Positions 8,107 through 13,553 of a DNA stretch of 38,896 bases are shown here, piece after piece. The stretch lies in NCBI GenBank assembly GCA_016293435.1, contig JAEDEG010000013.1, positions 1-38,896 of the forward strand. The letters run 5' to 3'. Origin of the DNA: Clostridia bacterium. Lineage in GTDB: Bacteria > Bacillota > Clostridia > UMGS1810. Under the pieces are notes generated by a model. That model was not told the DNA's origin, made no database searches, and saw only the letters and a program-made list of their open reading frames with translations. Both the position numbers and the translations under genes were made by a program. Numbering within the stretch: position 1 is the first letter of the stretch; the number at the start of each line of letters is the position of its first letter.

Positions 8107-9222
8107 TTAGCTATCTCCTTCAAACAATTCCAGTAATCTTATATTCTTATAAATATTTTCTCTTCCGACCTTTTCTTTTGCCAACAACCCCAAATCAACA
8201 AGTTGATCAAGGTATACTGCCGAAGTTTGTCTATGCAATCCTAATTCTACTAAATCTGAAATCTTAACATATACTTTTTTAAATATTAAATCAATCATTT
8301 CAAGAAGGACTTCTTTATGTCCTTTAAGCCGATTTAAAAATTCTTCTTTCTTATATTCGTTAACCATTGACTTAATGCTTTCAACAATTGACAATGTTTT
8401 TTCGGCAGTAGTCTTAAATGACTCAAGCATATATCTGATTACATTATTGTAATTCCGAGTTTCTTTACATTCCTGAAGCAATCTGTAATATTCATTTTTA
8501 TTTTTTATAATATACGAGCTTGCATATAATATTGGCTGCGACAAATAACCCTTCTGGCATAAAAACAAAATATTTAGTATTCTTCCGGTTCTGCCGTTTC
8601 CATCTCTAAAAGGATGAATGCTTTCAAATTGATAATGGGCAAGTGCAATTTTTATCAACGGATGTATAATATACGCTTCGTCATCGTAAACAAATTCTAA
8701 CATATCAACCAAGAGTTCTTGAATCAATTCTTTACCATGAGGTGGTGTATAAATAATCTCGGGCTCACCATTAGCATTTATATTTGCTATTCTTGTATAA
8801 TCCGAAAATCCCGGGAGATTACTTCTAATACCAGGTGTCTTTTTATTAACTGGCATATTAATTTCAATTATATCAGAGGGGGAAATGATTCCTTTCTCTT
8901 TATAACTATCAAACCCTATAAAAAGAGCATTTTTATAATTCGCTACTTCTTTTGCTTCGGCAGTAAAACTTTCAAAAACTATACCTTTATATAAATCATC
9001 ATTGGTGGTAACGATATTCTCAATATTACTACTGACTTTTGCTTCTTGTAATGATAAAGTGTCTAATAAAATATTGGGTGAAGGCAAGGTATTAACTGCG
9101 TAATTAAGAAGCTCGATTGCAACTCGTGTATCCTCAGCCAACCTTCTTAAGTCAATATCTTCATCTATATTAAGCGATGTTATTAAAGGTAAATCATTAT
9201 ATGGAATTTCTTTATTGAACAT
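8107..9222 (-). CDS. Fic family protein with N-terminal inhibitory helix and winged-helix tail
   Basis: The protein has 371 aa. The Fic core carries the full motif HPFRDGNGRTGR at 203-214, so transfer of AMP or a related nucleotide to a protein hydroxyl is expected. The sequence SSNIEN at 64-69 fits the (S/T)xxxE(G/N) inhibitory motif, which makes it a self-inhibited class II Fic protein. Residues from about 310 form a winged-helix DNA-binding domain. AGGAGG precedes the ATG. The gene lies directly ahead of hsdM and overlaps its ribosome site, so it is a structural part of the operon. Its target could be a restriction subunit or a host protein; no evidence picks one. Confidence 0.95.
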   Translation of the reverse strand: MFNKEIPYNDLPLITSLNIDEDIDLRRLAEDTRVAIELLNYAVNTLPSPNILLDTLSLQEAKVSSNIENIVTTNDDLYKGIVFESFTAEAKEVANYKNALFIGFDSYKEKGIISPSDIIEINMPVNKKTPGIRSNLPGFSDYTRIANINANGEPEIIYTPPHGKELIQELLVDMLEFVYDDEAYIIHPLIKIALAHYQFESIHPFRDGNGRTGRILNILFLCQKGYLSQPILYASSYIIKNKNEYYRLLQECKETRNYNNVIRYMLESFKTTAEKTLSIVESIKSMVNEYKKEEFLNRLKGHKEVLLEMIDLIFKKVYVKISDLVELGLHRQTSAVYLDQLVDLGLLAKEKVGRENIYKNIRLLELFEGDS

Positions 9223-9240
9223 AATTTCCTCCTGATTATC

Positions 9241-9271
9241 TGCGGGAGCAGGATAGATTCCGGCTCCCGCA
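9241..9271 (-). repeat. Perfect 9-bp inverted repeat between HNH and fic
   Basis: TGCGGGAGC and GCTCCCGCA (9241-9249, 9263-9271) form a GC-rich hairpin with a 13-nt loop, immediately before the fic ribosome site. There is no T tract after it on the minus strand, so it is not a normal terminator. It could stabilise the downstream message at a processing point or tune fic translation. Confidence 0.6.
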
Positions 9272-9279
9272 TTAGTTAA

Positions 9280-9540
9280 TCATCTACCATAGCTGCCGGT
9301 ATTTTTGTGACATTCCATACAAAGGATTTCACAATTTGATAATGCATCAGAACCACCTGACGACACAGCGGTAATGTGATGCGCTTCCCACGCACCCCAA
9401 GCACCATCTTTTCCTCTGTTTGCAAAAGAGAGTGTTTTGTTACAACGAACATAAGGGTGATTATGGGTTTTTCTTCTGCATTCACACTTGCCGCCAGATC
9501 TTTTCCAAGCAGCTTCGATAGTTTCTCTTGAAAATGCCAT
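9280..9540 (-). CDS. Small HNH endonuclease
   Basis: The protein has 86 aa from the ATG at 9540, which has GGAGA upstream. An in-frame extension reaches back to 9645 but has no ribosome site. The HNH fold is visible: an early CECRRK, then EAHHITAVSSGG, an Asn in LSNCEILC and CMECHKN, giving His, Asn and His positions plus two Cys pairs for zinc. It is the first gene of the defence operon, 57 nt before fic. It may be a stand-alone restriction nuclease, possibly for modified DNA, or a helper of the type I system. It could equally be a leftover of a homing element. Confidence 0.85.
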   Translation of the reverse strand: MAFSRETIEAAWKRSGGKCECRRKTHNHPYVRCNKTLSFANRGKDGAWGAWEAHHITAVSSGGSDALSNCEILCMECHKNTGSYGR

Positions 9541-9569
9541 AAATATTTTCTCCGTTTCTCTAACGGGGA

Positions 9570-9598
9570 TTGACAAAATCTTAATTACATAGTATAAT
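9570..9598 (+). promoter_or_regulatory. Consensus sigma-A promoter facing the operon (antisense RNA promoter)
   Basis: TTGACA (9570-9575), 17 bp, TATAAT (9593-9598): both boxes are perfect and the spacing is ideal. The -10 lies in an imperfect palindrome (ACATAGTATAATGTATGT). No plus-strand gene follows, only a hairpin terminator about 75 nt on. The promoter lies inside the leader of the HNH gene and points away from it. Confidence 0.8.
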
Positions 9599-9604
9599 GT
9601 ATGT

Positions 9605-9680
9605 GATTTTTTAGGATCCATATAAGCCGTTAGTCTTATATGCAACAGCCTTTAGTGCCAGCTAAAGGCTGTTTTTGTCT
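9605..9680 (+). ncRNA. Candidate antisense small RNA against the defence-operon leader
   Basis: Transcription from the promoter at 9570-9598 would start near 9605 and stop at the hairpin at 9644-9673 (12-bp perfect stem AACAGCCTTTAG/CTAAAGGCTGTT, 6-nt loop), followed by TTTGTCTTTT. Before it sits a second hairpin, CATATAAG/CTTATATG (9619-9626/9635-9642), with the 8-nt loop CCGTTAGT. The RNA has no reading frame of note. It is fully complementary to the predicted 5' leader of the minus-strand operon (start near 9685), so loop-loop pairing of the two transcripts is possible. Recognised from promoter and terminator only; no known family was matched. Confidence 0.6.
9644..9680 (+). terminator. 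Rho-independent terminator of the antisense RNA
   Basis: A 12-bp perfect stem with loop TGCCAG is followed by a T-rich tract on the plus strand only. On the minus strand the same hairpin lacks trailing Ts, so the operon transcript should read through it. Confidence 0.75.
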
Positions 9681-9691
9681 TTTACACCCAT

Positions 9692-9720
9692 ATTATACTA
9701 CAAAAATTTTATTGTGTCAA
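9692..9720 (-). promoter_or_regulatory. Consensus sigma-A promoter of the HNH-Fic-HsdMS-TIR-HsdR operon
   Basis: On the minus strand: TTGACA (9715-9720), 17 bp, TATAAT (9692-9697), again a perfect consensus. The start would be near 9685, giving a leader of about 145 nt before the HNH ATG. That leader contains the complement of the whole antisense RNA. Confidence 0.8.
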
Positions 9721-9723
9721 TAA

Positions 9724-9762
9724 ATAACGTGTCGAAAATATTTTAATATTTCGACACGTTAT
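9724..9762 (-). terminator. 14-bp perfect inverted repeat after abiEii, likely terminator
   Basis: ATAACGTGTCGAAA and TTTCGACACGTTAT (9724-9737, 9749-9762) flank an 11-nt AT loop. On the minus strand a T-rich run follows. It lies between the abiEii stop and the -35 box of the defence operon, so it probably separates the two units. Its symmetry also allows a role as a protein-binding operator for that promoter. A weaker 8-bp repeat (ATGCCTAT/ATAGGCAT, 9781-9788/9802-9809) lies between it and the stop codon. Confidence 0.65.
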
Positions 9763-9820
9763 ACTTTTGATTCAGCAAATATGCCTATCCCACCATCCGA
9801 AATAGGCATAAAAGCCAATC

Positions 9821-10660
9821 TTATTTAATTTCTGAAAGCAATCCCTTAATTGCATTGCATGTATATTCAAAGCTAATATCTTTTGCATATGAGAACTGAG
9901 ATTGATAGTTGCTCCACATTCTCTGAAGGTCTGCACTCTCAGAAATAACCTCCATTGTAGAATCGAAATCATTTATCTGATTTCTCGTTCCCCTATGCTC
10001 AATAGTTTTATCAAGAGCTTCAGCAAATACAGCTTTGTCAAAGTTCTGTGTTGTGATAAGTATATACGCATCATAAAAATCTCTCGGTCTTGTATTAAAC
10101 ACACTCCGTCTGAGAATGGTTTCAACCTTTTCAGCCAAGACTGTTTCTATATTATATGCCCGCACCTCGAATGTAAGCTCATCATCAAATATACCCGTAA
10201 AATCATACTTTACAGCATTTGGTGTAATAACATCACCCGTTGAAACATCTATTGTCATAGGCGTAACGATAGTTTCATACACTGCATCTAAAGCAACTCT
10301 GTATCCACCGTAAATATCATCTTCTCGTATTGGGGATATTCCTTTTAATGAGAAGCTTACATCATCATTTAAATCAATTGCAAAGATTTCTTTCAAAGCT
10401 TTTTCAATGGCTTCCGGTGTAAGCGGTAAATTCTTTAGAGTGGTATCTAAATCCATTGTTGCTCTGTTATCAATTCCAACAATAGCAGCTACAAGCATAC
10501 CACCTTTTAAAACAAATTTTTCTTTGTATTCCGAAGCAGACAGTCTGTTAAGAAATCTCTCAAACATATAGTTCTGCAAAATAACTTGTGCAGGGATATT
10601 TTTTGATTTTGCTATATTTCTTATTTTTGCTTTCAGGCTCATTGCCTTTGCATTACTCAT
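9821..10660 (-). CDS. abiEii: AbiEii-type nucleotidyltransferase toxin
   Basis: The protein has 279 aa of the AbiEii/AbiGii toxin family (DUF1814, type IV toxin-antitoxin). Family marks are visible: LKGG at 51-54 for nucleotide binding, DLD at 70-72 for metal binding, D138 in MTIDVS, and the later EK (177-178) and RPRD (191-194). Related toxins are nucleotidyltransferases that modify tRNA ends and stop growth after phage infection. The start overlaps the antitoxin stop as ATGA, typical of the pair. All expected motifs are intact. Confidence 0.93.
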   Translation of the reverse strand: MSNAKAMSLKAKIRNIAKSKNIPAQVILQNYMFERFLNRLSASEYKEKFVLKGGMLVAAIVGIDNRATMDLDTTLKNLPLTPEAIEKALKEIFAIDLNDDVSFSLKGISPIREDDIYGGYRVALDAVYETIVTPMTIDVSTGDVITPNAVKYDFTGIFDDELTFEVRAYNIETVLAEKVETILRRSVFNTRPRDFYDAYILITTQNFDKAVFAEALDKTIEHRGTRNQINDFDSTMEVISESADLQRMWSNYQSQFSYAKDISFEYTCNAIKGLLSEIK

Positions 10661-11250
10661 AATAACACCTCCAAATATTGTCTTACCTGAGATAATATTT
10701 TCATTTTACTCGCATACAAGCTAAGATTAGCAAGATTTTTATCGGGGCTTGCAGCATAATTCTTAATAGCTGTTATAAAAGTCTCGTCTGCCATTCTGCT
10801 GCGACTTCTTACAATGTCGCAAATTGTTCTGTCAATGTTATACGCCCATACCCTGTTACCCATAGGAGTAGTAAGTTGTACTTTTCCTAAATCATGAAGT
10901 TCATCCTTGATATAGTAAATCTTACATTCCTCACTCATAGATGGCGATAATGTCTTTGATGTTGGTATAGTTACTGTATGTTCAAACGGTGTTCTCTCTG
11001 ATATTCCATTAAGAAACAATGCTGTTTCATGAGAAAATATAACGTATTTTGAACGTATCTGCAAAGATAATAACTCGTCATTCAAATCATCTGATATAAC
11101 ATATTGACCATTTGCAATCCTTGTAATTTTACCATTATCGCATAGTTTGGAAAGATTAGAACGGCTTATCCCTTTTTCCACTGCAACTTTTGTAAGTATC
11201 AATCCGTTATTTTCATTTGATATTTCTCTTAATATGTCAATTGAACTCAT
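10657..11250 (-). CDS. abiEi: AbiEi-type antitoxin and transcriptional repressor
   Basis: The protein has 197 aa from the ATG at 11250; a GTG nine bases earlier extends the frame. An N-terminal winged helix (ILTKVAVEKGISRSNLSKL) is followed by the AbiEi core, seen as YVIFSHETALFLNGIS and later RTICDIVRSRSRM. AbiEi proteins counter the AbiEii toxin and repress their own promoter. The gene overlaps abiEii by 4 nt and has a consensus promoter with repeats nearby. AbiE systems protect by abortive infection and also stabilise mobile elements, which may be its value to this island. Confidence 0.92.
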   Translation of the reverse strand: MSSIDILREISNENNGLILTKVAVEKGISRSNLSKLCDNGKITRIANGQYVISDDLNDELLSLQIRSKYVIFSHETALFLNGISERTPFEHTVTIPTSKTLSPSMSEECKIYYIKDELHDLGKVQLTTPMGNRVWAYNIDRTICDIVRSRSRMADETFITAIKNYAASPDKNLANLSLYASKMKILSQVRQYLEVLL

Positions 11251-11263
11251 ATTCCACACCCGC

Positions 11264-11334
11264 TTTCAACTTTTATATAGAAATTATATCAAATTTCTCA
11301 ATGTTTGTCAATGGCATTTTCAACTTTCATATAG
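11264..11334 (-). repeat. 17-bp direct repeats flanking the abiE promoter, likely AbiEi operator
   Basis: On the minus strand CTATATGAAAGTTGAAA (11318-11334) and CTATATAAAAGTTGAAA (11264-11280) differ at one base and are 54 bp apart. One copy sits just upstream of the -35 box, the other directly after the -10 over the start site. AbiEi antitoxins are known to bind repeats at their own promoter, so these are the natural binding sites. Confidence 0.7.
11283..11311 (-). promoter_or_regulatory. Consensus promoter of abiEi-abiEii
   Basis: TTGACA (11306-11311), 17 bp, TATAAT (11283-11288) on the minus strand, both perfect. It lies about 33 bp before the abiEi ATG and between the two 17-bp repeats. 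Confidence 0.85.
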
Positions 11335-11357
11335 ACATACATCTTATTTTCTTGAGA

Positions 11358-11413
11358 TAAAAAACACTTTTAGGATATATTTAGTCGACAAGTCGACTTT
11401 TTCTGTCCTAAAA
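11358..11413 (-). terminator. Terminator after the exported-protein gene
   Basis: An outer stem TTTTAGGA/TCCTAAAA (11368-11375, 11406-11413) encloses an inner AGTCGAC/GTCGACT stem (11383-11389, 11392-11398). A run of six Ts follows on the minus strand. The outer stem overlaps the TAG stop of the gene ending at 11408. Confidence 0.65.
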
Positions 11414-11971
11414 TTTACTATCTAATAATAATTTTCTTGCAATTATAAACAAGCTATTATCCAGCGATGGAACTTCTCTTGACAAAGGATCTTTCATATA
11501 CTCAATGTCAGGATTGAAGTCAGGCTTTACAGATTGATAAATTTTATTTCGTGCATTAAACTCTGCTTCTGCATAGCTGATTTTATCGGATTTATAATCT
11601 TCAATTACGGGAGCAATAATAACCCTAACTTTCTCAAGATTATTTGCGTAGAAATCAGGTTGCAAATACATATCCCGATATTGCCAAATTGCGGCATTGG
11701 CTATGTCGACAAGCTCGCCGTAGCTATAACCATTTATCTGACCATTCAGCCATGCATTAAAGAAAATGCGGCTTGATTTTGCTCTTGCATCAGCATATCC
11801 CATACCATTCTGCACTTCTGTTAAAATATCGCCTATAAAACTCTCAACGACAATAATCGCTTCATTCGTAGCATTGCAGGGTGCCGATTCTCTCGGCACC
11901 TCTGCTGCGTATGTAGTTGTTGCGAAAATAGTTAAAACAGATAATATGATAATAGCTTTTATAGTTTTCAT
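11408..11971 (-). CDS. Exported protein of unknown function
   Basis: The protein has 187 aa from the ATG at 11971, with GAGG upstream. MKTIKAIIILSVLTIFATTT followed by YAAEV is a clear signal peptide with probable cleavage after YAA near residue 22. The mature part is acidic and mostly helical, with a single Cys soon after cleavage. I recognise no family. It is 10 nt downstream of the DUF6809 gene, so both are probably one transcript. In an island otherwise made of intracellular defence genes an exported protein is out of place. A cell-surface or infection-exclusion role is possible but nothing shows it. Confidence 0.7.
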   Translation of the reverse strand: MKTIKAIIILSVLTIFATTTYAAEVPRESAPCNATNEAIIVVESFIGDILTEVQNGMGYADARAKSSRIFFNAWLNGQINGYSYGELVDIANAAIWQYRDMYLQPDFYANNLEKVRVIIAPVIEDYKSDKISYAEAEFNARNKIYQSVKPDFNPDIEYMKDPLSREVPSLDNSLFIIARKLLLDSKF

Positions 11972-11981
11972 GATTACCTCA

Positions 11982-12272
11982 TCAAATATCCTTAAATATT
12001 GTTTTTGCATCATATTTAAAGCAATCTGCCATAAGCTGCACTCCGAGTATAAATCCCATTTTAAAATTTTCTGTTCCGGTGCAGGCAGTTACTTCATCAC
12101 TTGCATTTACCAAGTCATTGAATAGCTTCAGGTTATCCCCCTCCAAAGACTCTGTAAGTTTATTTTCATTTTTACAGAAGCGCTCTAAAGCCTTTGCATA
12201 TTTTGTGTCTTTTTCTAACCTTCTTTCATTTGTATTGATATTTCCGTAATACAATTCTTCTATAAAATTCAT
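11982..12272 (-). CDS. DUF6809 family small protein
   Basis: The protein has 96 aa from the ATG at 12272, preceded by GGAGAGG. The opening MNFIEELYYGNINTNERR and the end FKMGFILGVQLMADCF match my memory of DUF6809, a helical family common on clostridial mobile elements. Its function is unknown to me. It starts a two-gene unit with the exported protein. A possible weak promoter (TTGAAC, 16 bp, TAATAA) lies upstream, with the TTGAAC inside the 8-bp inverted repeat at 12322-12340. Confidence 0.6.
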   Translation of the reverse strand: MNFIEELYYGNINTNERRLEKDTKYAKALERFCKNENKLTESLEGDNLKLFNDLVNASDEVTACTGTENFKMGFILGVQLMADCFKYDAKTIFKDI

Positions 12273-12321
12273 ATTCACCTCTCCATATCTTTAAATCGTT
12301 GTTTATTAGCATTTTGTGATT

Positions 12322-12340
12322 GTTGTTCAAGCTGAACAAC
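12322..12340. repeat. 8-bp inverted repeat upstream of the DUF6809 gene
   Basis: GTTGTTCA and TGAACAAC are separated by 3 nt. The element sits about 50 bp before the DUF6809 start and at the broken end of the integrase remnant. It could be an operator or mark the old deletion joint. Support for either is slight. Confidence 0.4.
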
Positions 12341-12354
12341 ATAATTTTGATGTT

Positions 12355-12483
12355 GCCCCTCTGTTAATCTCTGAACGGCTCGGGCACGAAAATATAGAAA
12401 CAACTTTTAACACATACTCCCACCTATACCCGAATAAGCACGGAGAAGCAGCCGAAACATTGTCAAAATTGATACAAAATTAA
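12355..12483 (+). pseudogene. C-terminal remnant of a tyrosine site-specific integrase
   Basis: The plus strand reads PLLISERLGHENIETT and then FNTYSHLYPNKHGEAAETL, ending with a normal TAA at 12481. This is the last tenth of a phage or ICE type integrase: the LGH histidine and the catalytic Tyr of NTYSH are both there, but everything upstream is missing and the frame closes at a TAG near 12304. The remnant ends 19 nt before the direct repeat, the usual place and direction for the integrase of an element sitting in guaA. The island therefore probably cannot excise by itself. Confidence 0.85.
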
Positions 12484-12500
12484 AAATTTAGTACGATTAG

Positions 12501-12548
12501 AAAATAAAAAATCCCGAAAACCCTTGTAAATAAAGGCTTTCGAGATTT
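12501..12548 (-). terminator. guaA terminator
   Basis: A 14-bp stem with two G-U pairs (arms 12535-12548 and 12509-12523) is followed on the minus strand by a T-rich tract. It lies 8 nt past the guaA stop and inside the direct repeat, so guaA transcripts stop before entering the island. Confidence 0.8.
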
Positions 12549-12567
12549 CTTGTTATTATTCCCACTC
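12503..12567. repeat. Island-end direct repeat, guaA-proximal copy
   Basis: This copy holds the real last codons of guaA (GAG TGG GAA TAA) and its terminator. It matches 54-118 at 64 of 65 positions. Because the island supplies the same codons, integration leaves GuaA intact. Confidence 0.9.
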
Positions 12568-13536
12568 AATAGTTCCAATCGGCTTAGGAGTAAGATCTAA
12601 AAGCACGCGATTGATGCCTTCAACTTCATTTGTAATTCGATTGGTAATTTTATGAAGTAATGAATACGGAATCTCTTCTATTGTTGCCGTCATTGCATCT
12701 GTGGTATTTACCGCGCGAATTATAGCAGGCCATCCCTCATATCTTTTATCATCCTTAACGCCAACGCTCTTAAAGTCAGGAACAACTATAAAATACTGCC
12801 ATACTTTTTCTGCGAGACCGCAAATTTCGAACTCTTCTCGCAGAATAGCATCGGCTTCACGAAGTGCATGAAGTCTATCGCGTGTGATTGCGCCAAGACA
12901 CCTTACGCCTAGCCCGGGGCCGGGGAAAGGTTGACGGTAAACCATTTTATCCGGAAGACCAAGCGCAGAACCAACAACACGTACTTCATCCTTATAAAGA
13001 AGTTTTAAAGGTTCTACAAGTTCCATTTTCATATCTTTGGGCAAACCACCAACATTATGATGAGCCTTTACACCATCGCTTTCCAATATATCAGGATAAA
13101 TTGTACCTTGTGCAAGAAAATTAATACCGGTAAGCTTTGAAGCTTCTTCATCAAATACTTTAATAAATTCACCGCCGATAATTTTTCTTTTCTTTTCCGG
13201 CTCAGAAACACCTGAAAGAAGATTAAGGAATCTGTCGGTTGCATCTACATAGATAAGATTGGCATTAAGACCTTTTTGAAAAACCTCAATAACATTTTCA
13301 CTTTCACCTTTACGCATAAGACCGTGATTAACGTGTACACATACGAGCTGATTTCCGATAGCTTTGATGAGAAGAGCAGCAACAACAGAAGAATCAACAC
13401 CGCCGGAAAGCGCCAAAAGCACTTTTTTATCGCCAACCTGTTCACGAACTTCTGCTATCTTTTCGGAAATAAATGAATCTGCTAATTTTGTGGTAGTAAT
13501 TCTTTTCATAGAATCGGGACGTTTATTTTTATCCAT
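12556..13536 (-). CDS. guaA: GMP synthase, ATP-pyrophosphatase subunit (no glutaminase domain)
   Basis: The protein has 326 aa from the ATG at 13536, with GGAGG 8 nt upstream. It makes GMP from XMP. The PP-loop SGGVDSS is at 44-50, followed by AQGTIYPD, HHNVGGLP, the PFPGPGLGVR signature and the dimerisation domain ending in GTIEWE. The usual bacterial enzyme is about 510-525 aa with an N-terminal glutamine amidotransferase; that domain is absent and the preceding gene ends 17 nt upstream. This is the two-subunit form known from archaea, so a separate glutaminase subunit should be encoded elsewhere, unless ammonia is used directly. The last codons form the island attachment site. Confidence 0.93.
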   Translation of the reverse strand: MDKNKRPDSMKRITTTKLADSFISEKIAEVREQVGDKKVLLALSGGVDSSVVAALLIKAIGNQLVCVHVNHGLMRKGESENVIEVFQKGLNANLIYVDATDRFLNLLSGVSEPEKKRKIIGGEFIKVFDEEASKLTGINFLAQGTIYPDILESDGVKAHHNVGGLPKDMKMELVEPLKLLYKDEVRVVGSALGLPDKMVYRQPFPGPGLGVRCLGAITRDRLHALREADAILREEFEICGLAEKVWQYFIVVPDFKSVGVKDDKRYEGWPAIIRAVNTTDAMTATIEEIPYSLLHKITNRITNEVEGINRVLLDLTPKPIGTIEWE

Positions 13537-13553
13537 CTGTGTATCCTCCAATA

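Larger units (their letters stand above)
54..12567. mobile_element. 12.4-kb defence island integrated at the 3' end of guaA
   Basis: The island is bounded by the two direct-repeat copies. All its genes lie on the minus strand except an integrase remnant. Cargo, from the guaA side: integrase tail, DUF6809 protein, exported protein, AbiEi/AbiEii, antisense RNA locus, HNH, Fic, HsdM, HsdS, membrane protein, TIR-like protein, HsdR and GIY-YIG protein. No intact recombinase, relaxase or replication gene is present. It could be a degenerate integrative element or one mobilised by an integrase supplied in trans. Confidence 0.85.

Noticed and set aside
9276..9485. 69-aa frame overlapping the HNH gene
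   Set aside because: It is a second frame over the HNH coding region; only the HNH frame shows conserved His, Asn and Cys positions and a ribosome site.
9541..9645. N-terminal extension of the HNH protein
   Set aside because: The frame is open to 9645, but the extension lacks a ribosome site, is not HNH-like, and covers the antisense-RNA hairpins. The ATG at 9540 has GGAGA upstream.
13245..13476. Open reading frames overlapping guaA in other frames, on both strands
   Set aside because: They lie wholly inside a well-conserved gene, have biased composition and no ribosome sites. The same applies to the other antisense frames over hsdR, the M42 genes, murD and the rnf genes.
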